40,019 nucleotides of DNA from Oceanococcus sp. (lineage in GTDB: Bacteria; Pseudomonadota; Gammaproteobacteria; Nevskiales; Oceanococcaceae), in assembly GCA_030147945.1 (NCBI GenBank), contig JASBUL010000066.1, positions 1 through 40,019 on the forward strand. The letters run 5' to 3'. This document shows positions 32,630 to 40,019 of this stretch, in pieces. Under the pieces are notes generated by a model. That model searched no databases. It saw nothing but the letters and a program-made list of their open reading frames with translations, and was not told the DNA's origin. Each line of letters opens with the position of its first letter. The stretch's first letter is position 1. Position numbers and translations under genes: made by a program.

Positions 32630-35611
32630 ATGGAACACACGACGACTCTTTACCTGACCTGGGGCATCATCGGCGTGATCGCCGTCATGACGATATACGC
32701 TCTGGTCAGCCGCCGACCCGGGGTGGCGCTGAATGCGCCATCCATACTTACCAGTCTGGGTATTTTCGGGACCTTTCTCGGCATCACCATCGGTCTGGCC
32801 GGGTTTGATCCGGCCAATGTTGCCGAGAGCGTCAACTACCTGTTCGGCGGGATCAAGTTGGCCTTCTGGACTTCGGTGGCCGGCATCCTTGGTGGCATCC
32901 TGGTCAAGTTCAGGCATCTGTTCCTGTTCCGCACTGCCGAGGGTGGTGAGAAGGTCAGTCTCAAGGACTTGATCGCGGCCATGCGTGGCGTTGAAGCGAG
33001 TCTGACGGACGACAAGAAATCACCGCTGCTGGCGTCTTTGCGGGACATTCAGGCCGAATCGCGTGACCAGGCGCGCAGTCAGGCTGAAACACTCAAATCT
33101 TCGGTCGATGCGGTGGCTGCCGCGCTGGATGCCTCGGAGCAGCGCGATCAGGCTTTGCTTGATCAGCTCAAGGCCATGGACAGCGCGTCCGGCGCCGGCT
33201 TTGACAAACTCGCCGCCGCCACAAGTGCGCTGGAGGCCGGACTGGGTGAGCGTCTGGACGGACAGGCACAACGTCACAGCGAATCCACTGCCGAACAGAT
33301 GCGTGCAGTGGGTGAGGCGATTCAAGGCTTGCGCGGGGCGATGGGCGAAGACACCGGCCAGCTGATTGAGCAGCTGGATCGTCTGCGCAGTGGTTCGGAC
33401 GCTCTGGGTGAGCGGCTCAACGAGGCCGTGGCTGCCAATGGTCAGAGCCTGGCCGACAGCGTGCAGAAAATGTCCGGCGCCTTGCGTGAGGCAGCCGAGC
33501 GCGACGCGAGCAGTTTGCGTGACAGCCTGGCTGAAAATGCCGAGCGCAGTGCCGAGCAAATGCAGGCGGTGGCGCGGGCGATAGAAACCCTGCAAGGCGC
33601 GATGGGCGAGGACAGCGCCCAGCTGCTGCAGCGCATGGATGCCTTGCGCAGCGGTTCCGAAACACTCGGCGACAAACTGGCCGATGTGCTGGGCGCCAAC
33701 AATCAGGCTCTGGCCGAGGCACTGCAGAACAACCGGGATTCCATGGCTGCCCAGATCACCACGGCGGTCAGTGAAATTCGCGATGCGCTGGTCGGTCCGG
33801 ATGGCGCCGCGGCTGGCCTCAAGGCCGCGCTGCAGAGTGGGCAGGCCGACCTGGCGGGCGCGCTGGCACAGGTTTCGCAGAGCTTGCGTGGGCAGGTCGA
33901 AAAGGACCTCGCCAAGCTCAATGCAGGCCTTGCGGCGGGCAGTGAAAAAACCGCCGCCCAGATGTCCGATGTGGCCAAAGCCATTCAAACCCTGCAGAGC
34001 GCTTTGGGTGGCGACAACGCCGCGCTGCTCGAGCGCATGGACACCCTGCGCAGCGGTTCCGAAGCACTCGGCGACAAGCTGGCCGATGTGCTGGGCGCGA
34101 ACAACCAGGCCCTGGCTGAAGCGATGCAGAACAACCGTGATGCCATGGCCGCTCAGATCACCACGGCGGTGAGCGAGATTCGCGATGCCCTGGTCGGCCC
34201 GGATGGCGCCGCAGCGGAGCTCAAGAGCACCATGCAAGGCGGCCAGCTGGAGCTGGCCAAGGCCCTGGCGCGTGTGTCCGAAGGGCTGCGTGGTGGCATC
34301 GAGAAAGATCTCGCCGCGCTCAATGCCGGGCTCACGTCCAGCAGCGAAAAGACCGCCGCTCAGATGTCCGGCGTGGCCAAGGCGATCGAATCTCTGCAGA
34401 CGGCGCTGGGTGGCGACAACGCCGCGCTGCTCGAGCGTATGGAGAATCTGCGCAGCGGCTCCGAAGCGCTGGGCGACAAGCTGGCCGACGTGCTGGGCGC
34501 CAACAATCAGGCCTTGGCCGAAGCGATGCAGAACAACCGCGATGCCATGGCGGCTCAGGTCACCACAGCGGTGACCGATATCCGCGATGCGCTGGTCGGT
34601 CCGGACGGGGCCGCCCGCACGGTCACCGCCGAGCTGGGCAAACAGCTGCAGCAGGGTCAGATGGAGCTGGCCAAGGCCCTGGCCCGGACCAGCGAGGCTC
34701 TGCGCGGCGCGATGGGCGAGGATGCTGCGGCCTTGATCGAACGGCTCGACAACGTCAATAGCGGCCTCGGCGAGCTGTCCGACGGCATGGTCGGGGCGCT
34801 CGGCGAAATGGGCGGCGGGCTGTCCGGCGACGTCAACAACCTGGCCACCACCGTGGCGGATGCGGTGGATGATCTGCGCATGGCCATCGTCGGCCCGGAT
34901 GGTGCCCGTGATGGCATCGTGGACGAAATGCGCAATGCTCACGACGACACCAAGAAGCAGCTTAGCGCCATTCACAAAGCGCTGGAGGAGAACACCCAGC
35001 GTCAGGTCGACTACAGCCCCAAGGGCCTCATGGATGTGCTGGAGGAACTGATCAAGCAGTTCAATACCCAGTTCTCCGGCCAGTTCTGGGAAAAGATCGG
35101 CGGTTTCAACCATGCGATCAGCGAGCTGATCGAGTGGATGGAAACCTACCGCACCCAGCTCGACGACATGGTGGCCATGCAGTCGCGCAGCACCAAGAAC
35201 ATGGACACCGCCACGCGGCGCTTCGATGAGATCGCCTCCAAGTCGGAAATCTTCATCGACGTGTCGCGCAACATCTCGGCATTGCTTGGTGGCATCGATT
35301 CACAGCGTGTGCAGATCGAGAACCATCTCAAGCGTTTCGCGCATATCGTCGATGAGACCAGCAAGTCGCTGGAAAACATCGAGGAGCGCATTGTTGCCGG
35401 CAACAGCGACATGAATCGCCATCTGTCCGATATTGCCGAGCGCATCGAAGAGCAGGTGATCCGTGTCGATCACGCGATGGACGATGAACTCAAGCGTGCC
35501 CTGACCACCTTTGGCCAGCAGCTTGCCGCGCTGTCGGAGAAGTTTGTCGAGGATTACACCCCGCTGACCAATCGCCTACGCGAAGTGGTTGGCATAGCCC
35601 GGGAGATGTAA
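32630..35611 (+). CDS. ZorA-like MotA/TolQ/ExbB-family proton-channel protein with very long helical tail
   Basis: Inner-membrane ion-channel subunit of 993 residues. Three hydrophobic helices occupy about 7-27, 36-58 (SLGIFGTFLGITIGL) and 71-93 (GIKLAFWTSVAGILGG), the core seen in ZorA and related MotA/ExbB-type proteins. Residues ~110-790 are a charged, Ala/Gln/Asp-rich helical tail with 134-residue repeats. The C-terminal ~200 residues include QFNTQFSGQFWEKIGGFNHA followed by an IEWMETYR segment, which resembles the conserved tail region of ZorA. In Zorya, ZorA and ZorB form a proton-driven motor that senses phage entry. The ZorB-like gene follows after 3 nt. The identification is by family resemblance. 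Confidence 0.85.
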   Translation: MEHTTTLYLTWGIIGVIAVMTIYALVSRRPGVALNAPSILTSLGIFGTFLGITIGLAGFDPANVAESVNYLFGGIKLAFWTSVAGILGGILVKFRHLFLFRTAEGGEKVSLKDLIAAMRGVEASLTDDKKSPLLASLRDIQAESRDQARSQAETLKSSVDAVAAALDASEQRDQALLDQLKAMDSASGAGFDKLAAATSALEAGLGERLDGQAQRHSESTAEQMRAVGEAIQGLRGAMGEDTGQLIEQLDRLRSGSDALGERLNEAVAANGQSLADSVQKMSGALREAAERDASSLRDSLAENAERSAEQMQAVARAIETLQGAMGEDSAQLLQRMDALRSGSETLGDKLADVLGANNQALAEALQNNRDSMAAQITTAVSEIRDALVGPDGAAAGLKAALQSGQADLAGALAQVSQSLRGQVEKDLAKLNAGLAAGSEKTAAQMSDVAKAIQTLQSALGGDNAALLERMDTLRSGSEALGDKLADVLGANNQALAEAMQNNRDAMAAQITTAVSEIRDALVGPDGAAAELKSTMQGGQLELAKALARVSEGLRGGIEKDLAALNAGLTSSSEKTAAQMSGVAKAIESLQTALGGDNAALLERMENLRSGSEALGDKLADVLGANNQALAEAMQNNRDAMAAQVTTAVTDIRDALVGPDGAARTVTAELGKQLQQGQMELAKALARTSEALRGAMGEDAAALIERLDNVNSGLGELSDGMVGALGEMGGGLSGDVNNLATTVADAVDDLRMAIVGPDGARDGIVDEMRNAHDDTKKQLSAIHKALEENTQRQVDYSPKGLMDVLEELIKQFNTQFSGQFWEKIGGFNHAISELIEWMETYRTQLDDMVAMQSRSTKNMDTATRRFDEIASKSEIFIDVSRNISALLGGIDSQRVQIENHLKRFAHIVDETSKSLENIEERIVAGNSDMNRHLSDIAERIEEQVIRVDHAMDDELKRALTTFGQQLAALSEKFVEDYTPLTNRLREVVGIAREM
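33647..34450 (+). repeat. Two 402-bp in-frame tandem repeats plus a partial third in the ZorA-like tail
   Basis: Units at 33647-34048 and 34049-34450 are each exactly 402 bp (134 codons), with a partial third copy starting at 34451 and shorter diverged units on both sides (33386, 34757). Each begins with the codons for RSGSE.LGDKLADVLGANNQ and includes AAQITTAV and IRDALVGPDGAA. Unit length is conserved exactly although the bases have diverged at many positions, so the copies are not a sequencing artefact. Confidence 0.9.
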
Positions 35612-35614
35612 GCC

Positions 35615-36406
35615 ATGTTGAGCGACGACACCCTGGATGCCAGCGGGCGTGACGACCACTGGATCTCGGCCGCCGATTTGCTCGGCGGCGCCTTGATCCT
35701 GTTTTTCCTGCTCATGCTGTATTTCATGCTGACCCAGCAGGAGGAAAGCGCGGCCCATGAGCAGGCCTGGAAGCAAACCGTGGAAAGTCTGCAGACCAAG
35801 CTCAAAGGCGCGCAGATGAATGTCGACAGCGTCAAGGAAGTGGCGGTGCTGTACGACAAGAAGCGTGACGAGCTATACCACGAACTGATGCTGGAGTTCG
35901 GCGCTGATCTGCCCAAATGGAACGCCGAGATTGAGGATGATCTGACTGTGCGCTTCAATGAGCCGGAGGTGCTGTTTGCGGTGGGCTCATCGACCATCAC
36001 CGATGAGTTTCGCGACATCCTTAATGACTTCTTTCCACGCTATCTCAAGGTCATTACCCAGGACGGCTTCGGCGACAGCATCGAGGAGCTGCGTATCGAG
36101 GGGCACACCTCAAGCTTCTGGAATCGCAGCAACCCGGCTTCGCCGCTGGATGCCTACCTCAAGAATATGGATCTGTCCTACGAGCGTTCACGCAGCGTGC
36201 TGCGCTACGTGATGCTCGACAACCCGCGGCTGGGCAACTACTTGCCGTGGTTACGCAAGCACCTCACAGCCAACGGTCTGTCCTCGTCCAAGCTGATCTA
36301 CAAGCCCGATGGCACGGAAGATTTCGCCCGGTCACAGCGGGTGGAATTCCGTATTCGGACCGACATACAGTCCAAAATGGCCAAGATTCTGGAGTTGGAA
36401 AGCTGA
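35615..36406 (+). CDS. ZorB-like MotB/OmpA-family protein
   Basis: Stator-type partner of the ZorA-like channel, 263 residues. One transmembrane helix (about 19-39) starts with AADLLGG, where Asp21 matches the proton-carrying aspartate of MotB/ZorB. A short coiled-coil linker leads to an OmpA-type peptidoglycan-binding domain (about 108-250) with IEGHTSS (161-167), the N..LS..R motif (Asn184, Leu187, Arg191) and QRVEFRI (241-247). GHTSS rather than GHTD also occurs in ZorB-type domains. GGGAG lies 9 nt before the ATG. It overlaps the next small gene by 1 nt. Confidence 0.87.
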   Translation: MLSDDTLDASGRDDHWISAADLLGGALILFFLLMLYFMLTQQEESAAHEQAWKQTVESLQTKLKGAQMNVDSVKEVAVLYDKKRDELYHELMLEFGADLPKWNAEIEDDLTVRFNEPEVLFAVGSSTITDEFRDILNDFFPRYLKVITQDGFGDSIEELRIEGHTSSFWNRSNPASPLDAYLKNMDLSYERSRSVLRYVMLDNPRLGNYLPWLRKHLTANGLSSSKLIYKPDGTEDFARSQRVEFRIRTDIQSKMAKILELES

Positions 36407-36588
36407 TGAGTTTGCCGAATTTCGTCAATTTCGAGCCCTTCAACATCCTGCGTCGCAAGATGCGCGCGGAAGGCATGGGGCATTTCGATTTCCAGATGCC
36501 GGAGCGGGCGGCTGAACAGCCGGCCGCAACCAGCAAGTCGGCGCGGCGCAGCCGGCGGCGCAAGCCTGTTGCCAAGGTTGACGAGTGA
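36406..36588 (+). CDS. Small basic protein of unknown function in the ZorAB-like operon
   Basis: A 60-residue protein I do not recognise. Its ATG overlaps the ZorB-like stop (TGATG) and its end overlaps the next gene (GTGA), strong signs that it is translated. The N-terminal half contains NFEPFNILRRKM and GHFDFQMPE; the C-terminal half is very basic (ARRSRRRKP), suggesting contact with nucleic acid or membrane phosphates. No transmembrane helix or known motif. By position it may be an adaptor or effector of the ZorAB-like complex. Confidence 0.75.
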   Translation: MSLPNFVNFEPFNILRRKMRAEGMGHFDFQMPERAAEQPAATSKSARRSRRRKPVAKVDE

Positions 36589-37001
36589 GCAGCGGGGCCA
36601 CGCCGCCGGACTGGACGCGCTGGCTTGCCCAGCGCCAGCTGCCGGCTTGGCAGTGTCTGGCCTTGAGTGTGGATGTGGAGCCGGACACGCTGGGTGTGGA
36701 CAGTTTCATGGTGCTGCATGCAGCGGACTCAGAATTGCCGATGGGCGGGCAGGGTGACCCCGACTGGCTGGTCAGCATGGCCAAGCGCCAGTCCGGGTTG
36801 ATCGCTGCGCTTGCTGACAGCAAGACGGGGTTGGCGGTGCGCGCGGTCAAACAGCCGCATTTGGATACGCCGGTCAAGCTGGCGGCTTTCGTGGCCTGGG
36901 CACGAAAGCACAAGTGGGCGCTGCCCAAGGCGCTCAAAGCCGCGTTTTCCGAGCCCGTGCCCAAGACCAGGAAAAGCACGCGAAAACCCGCCAAATCCTG
37001 A
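36585..37001 (+). CDS. Unknown 138-residue protein, last gene of the ZorAB-like operon
   Basis: Soluble 138-residue protein with a GTG start overlapping the previous stop (GTGA). The layout is: an N-terminal WTRWLAQRQLPAWQCLALS segment followed by VEPD, a middle helical part, then VKLAAFVAWARKHKWALP, and a basic tail (PKTRKSTRKPAKS). The paired pattern 'LP.W..LALS...P' and later 'F..WA....W.LP' reminds me of modules in small accessory proteins near phage and defence genes; this is a weak impression, not a family call. No catalytic motif seen. Confidence 0.75.
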   Translation: MSSGATPPDWTRWLAQRQLPAWQCLALSVDVEPDTLGVDSFMVLHAADSELPMGGQGDPDWLVSMAKRQSGLIAALADSKTGLAVRAVKQPHLDTPVKLAAFVAWARKHKWALPKALKAAFSEPVPKTRKSTRKPAKS

Positions 37002-37044
37002 TTGGATTGCCCCGCATTGGCCGCATGGCGTATTCTGCCGGCCG

Positions 37045-37190
37045 ACATCCACGGTGTTGGCCCGATGAAGCAGTGTTGGGTCGACTGAAATGGGAAGTCC
37101 GGTGAGGCACCGATAACTTCGGTGAGCAATCCGGCGCTGCCCCCGCAACGGTAGGAAGCCCGACTTCAAGCCCGATACCAGCCTGGATGT
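37045..37190 (+). ncRNA. Cobalamin riboswitch, compact form
   Basis: The B12-binding core is clear: TGGGAA..CCGGTGA (37091-37105), AATCCGGCGCTGCCCCCGCAACGGTA (37128-37153) and a 3' part CAAGCCCGATACCAGCCTG (37167-37185). The ends pair as a P1 stem ACATCC/GGATGT (37045-37050 with 37185-37190). The section between GGTA and CAAGCCCGA is only about 13 nt, much shorter than in the E. coli btuB leader. It precedes the BtuB-like receptor and should repress it when B12 is plentiful. Confidence 0.93.
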
Positions 37191-37304
37191 GTTCATCGAT
37201 TCAGCGGAGGGCTGTGATCGTGGAAGTCGTCGCCTGGGCATCGCCTGACTCGTCGCTTCCCCGGCCCCCCTTTGCTGAAGCTGATTCAGGCATGGGGCTC
37301 GGGT
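37191..37304 (+). promoter_or_regulatory. Expression platform between riboswitch and receptor start
   Basis: The 114-nt leader after the aptamer contains partly complementary arms GTGGAAG and CTTCCCC (about 37219 and 37254) followed by CCCCCCTTT rather than a T-run. It fits control of translation start better than transcription termination, but I cannot define the alternative fold. Confidence 0.4.
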
Positions 37305-39200
37305 GTGAGGCGCTGGTTATTTCTTCTTGTTTTGAACACTGCGGTGGTCGCGCAAGCGACGGCCGAGGATGCTGTGCGTCTGCCGGTGGTGACGGTGCAG
37401 AGCCAGGGCGTGCAGAGCACCCATGCGGTGACCCGCATTGCCAACAGCCAGGATCGTGCCCGCGAACTGTCGGAGTTGCTGGCGCCAGCGGCCGGTGTGC
37501 AGGTTCGCAGCAGCGGAGGTCTGGGCGCATACGCTGAAGCGAGCTTGCGCGGTAGCGCGGCACGCCACGTTCAGGTGCTGTTCGATGGTATTCCGCTGGA
37601 ACTGGCCGGTGGTCAGGCGATCAATCTGGCCCTTTTCCCGACCGCAGTGGTCGGGCGGGCGGATATCTACCGTGGTGGTGCGCCGCTGGCTCTGGGCGCC
37701 AGTGGGGCCGGGGCCATTGATTTGCGTCCGCCTGAGCAGGCTGTCAGCGGGGTGCAGGCCGGCTACAGCAGTTTTGCGACCTGGCGTGGCGCGGTGCTGG
37801 GCGGTTGGCGCGGCGGTCTTCTTAGCCTCGGGCGCGAGATGTCCGATAACAATTTCCCCATCCGCAATCCGTACAAGCCATTCGACCCGGCTGATCCGCA
37901 GCGCCTGGCCGAAGAACCACGCGCGCATGCCGGGCGTGATCAGCATTTTGGCCTGTTGAGGCAAAGCTGGGCCTGGGGTGATGCCGGTATGGATGCGCTG
38001 GTGTACGGCTTTTCGCAAGACCAGGCGCTGCCAGATCGGGTCAATTCCAGCGACCCCGGCACCACGCTTGGAACCGATCTGAGTCTGGCCAATCTGCGCT
38101 GGCGCACGGCGGACGAAGCCTACGTGGCCTTGCAATGGCAGCACCTGCGTGAACATTACGCCGACCCCGGCAGTCGCATCGGTCTGGGCGATCAGGATTT
38201 GCGTATGCGCAGTCGCCGCCTGGCTTTGAGCAGCGGGGATGATGGCACTCATTTTGGCTGGTTCGGACAGGCCGCTTGGCACGACTATCACAGCCTGGAT
38301 GCCACTGCCCCGCAGGCCGCGCGCCGGGTCAGGCGTCATCAGCTCACTCTGGCCGGTGTGTGGCATGCCCGACCGCGTCAGGCTTTGGCGCTGGATGCCA
38401 GTTTGCATGTCAACGCGCTGCGCGATGATGTGGCTGATCAGGACCCGCGCAGCCGCAGTCAGGACGAACTGTTCGTGGAACCCCAGCTGGCCTGGCGTTA
38501 TCAGCGCGCCGGCGCATGGTGCGCACCACTTGGCCATGTGGCCTACCGCCAGCGGGCGCCGGGCTTTGTCGAGCGCTATGGCGATCGCGGCTATATCACC
38601 GGCAACCCCGCGCTGAAACCCGAATCCCTGACTCTGCTGGATGCGGGGCTGGCCTGTCAGGCCGAGCGCCTGAGCGTGCGCGGTGCGGTGTTCGCACAGG
38701 ACCTGCGCAATGCCATTAGCTTTGTCTATGACGCGCGCGGGGTCGGCCGGGCGGTCAACACCGACCGGGCTGTGATCTACGGCCTGGAAGTGGAAACCGA
38801 CTGGCATGTCTCAGCGCTGACCGATCTGAGCGTCAACTTCACCTGGCTGGAAAGCGAAGACCGCACCGAGGTGCGCGCGGCGCAGGGACGCCAGCTACCA
38901 GGGCGGGCACGTTGGCAGGGCTATGCACGCATCAATCAGGGCCTGCCTGCAAGCTGGTTGCCCGGTCGCTGGCGCCTGTTCCACGAGTTTCTGTTCGAGG
39001 GCGAGCAGTACTACGACACCAGCAATTTGCTGAAAGCGCCGACAACACGCCTGCATTCCAGCGGCTTGCATGTTGATGCAGGCGGCGTGGGCCTGGGGCT
39101 GGAAGTGCGCAATGTGCTGGATCAGACCCACGCCCAGTTCAACGGCTTTCCGCGCCCCGGGCGCAGCTATCACCTGAGCTTCAAAACCACTTTCGATTGA
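37305..39200 (+). CDS. btuB: BtuB-like TonB-dependent cobalamin receptor
   Basis: Outer-membrane transporter for vitamin B12, 631 residues from GTG 37305 (E. coli BtuB is 614). The chosen start gives a classic signal peptide cut near AQATA; a TTG at 37272 would add 11 residues before it. The mature start carries RLPVVTV, a TonB-box-like segment, then a compact plug (SLRGSAARHVQVLFDGIPLE; RGGAPLALGASGAGAIDL) and a beta-barrel ending in an aromatic strand (SYHLSFKTTFD). The riboswitch upstream makes B12 or a relative the likely cargo. A lipoprotein gene follows after 11 nt. Confidence 0.9.
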   Translation: MRRWLFLLVLNTAVVAQATAEDAVRLPVVTVQSQGVQSTHAVTRIANSQDRARELSELLAPAAGVQVRSSGGLGAYAEASLRGSAARHVQVLFDGIPLELAGGQAINLALFPTAVVGRADIYRGGAPLALGASGAGAIDLRPPEQAVSGVQAGYSSFATWRGAVLGGWRGGLLSLGREMSDNNFPIRNPYKPFDPADPQRLAEEPRAHAGRDQHFGLLRQSWAWGDAGMDALVYGFSQDQALPDRVNSSDPGTTLGTDLSLANLRWRTADEAYVALQWQHLREHYADPGSRIGLGDQDLRMRSRRLALSSGDDGTHFGWFGQAAWHDYHSLDATAPQAARRVRRHQLTLAGVWHARPRQALALDASLHVNALRDDVADQDPRSRSQDELFVEPQLAWRYQRAGAWCAPLGHVAYRQRAPGFVERYGDRGYITGNPALKPESLTLLDAGLACQAERLSVRGAVFAQDLRNAISFVYDARGVGRAVNTDRAVIYGLEVETDWHVSALTDLSVNFTWLESEDRTEVRAAQGRQLPGRARWQGYARINQGLPASWLPGRWRLFHEFLFEGEQYYDTSNLLKAPTTRLHSSGLHVDAGGVGLGLEVRNVLDQTHAQFNGFPRPGRSYHLSFKTTFD

Positions 39201-39211
39201 GGAGAAAGAAA

Positions 39212-40019
39212 ATGAAACGACATTATCTGCTGGCCGTCAGCGCCGTGATTCTGGCTGCGTGTGGCAGCGACAACAACGGCGCGGGTGAGCCAGTCGACAG
39301 CGGTGCTGTGATTGGTACGCGCACCGCAGGCTATGACGCCGGCGCGCACAGCGTGCTCAACCTGGATCTGCCCATTGTTGCCAGCAACGAGCTGGATGGT
39401 TCCTCCAGTTCGGACGTCACCGTCGTTGGTGGCGCGGGCCATTTCTATCGCTTGCTCAAGTTTGGCACCAACACCATCAGCCGTTATTCGGTGGATGACC
39501 CGGCCACGCCGATTTACACCTACTCAACCGAAAGCGCGGACGAAGACAGCCAGAGCAATCCGTACAGCATCATCGAGGTCAGTGACAGCAAGGCCTATGT
39601 CCTGCGCTACGGCAGCGGCAAGATGTGGATCGTGAATCCCTCGGCGGCAAGCGAGGCGGCTTTCAAGATCGGCGAAATCGATCTGTCTCACTATGACGCC
39701 GACGGTGTGCCGGAAATGGCCACGGCCCTGCTCGACGGGGATCTTCTGTACGTCGGTATGCAGCGTCTGGAATTCTTCTCCGCCACGCGCTCGTCCTACG
39801 TTGCGGTGATCGATACCACCACGGATGAGGAAGTCGACACGCGCGTGGCCGGCTCGGATCAGACCCTGCTGGGTATCGACCTGGGTGTGCGTAACGTCAC
39901 CGGCCTGAGCCGCAATCCGGACAATGGCGAGGTGCTGGCCATTGCCGTGGGCGGCTACGACGAGAACTTCGCGCCGGTCTACGACGGTGGCATTGTTGCA
40001 ATCGACAGCCTGGACTACA
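39212..40019 (+). CDS. Lipoprotein with beta-propeller-like sequence downstream of btuB (cut by right edge)
   Basis: Open reading frame of at least 269 residues that runs off the window. The start has GGAG 8 nt upstream. Signal with lipobox LAAC (Cys17). The mature part repeats strand units such as AYVLRYGSGKMWIVNPS, DLLYVGMQRLEFFS and NGEVLAIAVGGY, as in YncE-like beta-propellers. Being only 11 nt after btuB, it should share its riboswitch control. By analogy with the Bacteroides surface lipoprotein BtuG, which is a propeller that hands B12 to BtuB, it may bind cobalamin; this is inference. Confidence 0.85.
   Translation, partial: MKRHYLLAVSAVILAACGSDNNGAGEPVDSGAVIGTRTAGYDAGAHSVLNLDLPIVASNELDGSSSSDVTVVGGAGHFYRLLKFGTNTISRYSVDDPATPIYTYSTESADEDSQSNPYSIIEVSDSKAYVLRYGSGKMWIVNPSAASEAAFKIGEIDLSHYDADGVPEMATALLDGDLLYVGMQRLEFFSATRSSYVAVIDTTTDEEVDTRVAGSDQTLLGIDLGVRNVTGLSRNPDNGEVLAIAVGGYDENFAPVYDGGIVAIDSLDY

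Noticed and set aside
33647..34450. Tandem repeats considered as a CRISPR array or mobile repeat
   Set aside because: Units are 402 bp, in frame and diverged, with no spacers; they are part of a coding sequence.
33020..35113. Long minus-strand frame opposite the ZorA-like gene
   Set aside because: It mirrors the tandem repeats of the sense gene, has no family features and no suitable start region.
37214..37537. Possible leader peptide or alternative receptor start after GGAGG at about 37207
   Set aside because: The GTG at 37214 lies in a different frame from the receptor and its product looks random.

Overview
The window is GC-rich, densely coded bacterial DNA from one chromosome-like region. 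The content points to an aerobic gammaproteobacterium that lives on hydrophobic carbon, plausibly of the Nevskiales/Solimonadaceae type. This is an inference from gene content: a Baeyer-Villiger monooxygenase, DUF1302/DUF1329 proteins, OruR-like AraC regulators, several membrane di-iron oxygenases, TonB receptors and a B12 riboswitch. No rRNA or tRNA gene, insertion sequence, integrase or CRISPR array was seen.

Left third (1-17733): lipid, ketone and aromatic metabolism. A Baeyer-Villiger monooxygenase and an HSL-type esterase (cut by the left edge) form an operon divergent from an AraC regulator. A DUF1302 and a DUF1329 gene follow, meeting tail to tail. A second AraC regulator is divergent from a membrane fatty-acid desaturase. 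Then come an alpha/beta hydrolase, a crotonase-fold protein without its two catalytic glutamates, a small conserved protein, and a TetR regulator divergent from a desaturase-rubredoxin pair. The 55-codon rubredoxin gene is easy to miss. A tightly overlapping operon of one FAD monooxygenase and three thioesterase-like proteins precedes the ABC-F ATPase Uup.

Middle (17804-32324): a secreted YceI protein, overlapped by a cytochrome b561-YceI fusion; two uncharacterised lipoproteins; single-chain pyruvate carboxylase; a TonB receptor translationally coupled to a sterol-desaturase-type hydroxylase; a proline/threonine-tailed lipoprotein with a clear intrinsic terminator; and a three-gene operon of an alpha/beta hydrolase, a small membrane protein and a MOSC protein.

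Right part (32325-40019): the most unusual region. A four-gene operon encodes a ZorA-like proton-channel protein with a very long repetitive helical tail, a ZorB-like MotB/OmpA protein, and two small proteins I do not recognise. The genes overlap or nearly touch. The nuclease and helicase partners of known Zorya anti-phage systems are absent, so this may be a ZorAB variant with new partners, or a ZorAB-like motor with another role. Its leader carries a perfect inverted repeat and a possible three-way RNA junction. After it come a compact cobalamin riboswitch, a BtuB-like receptor, and a lipoprotein with propeller-like sequence that runs off the right edge.

Many convergent genes end within 0-4 nt of each other, or overlap, with no room for intrinsic terminators.
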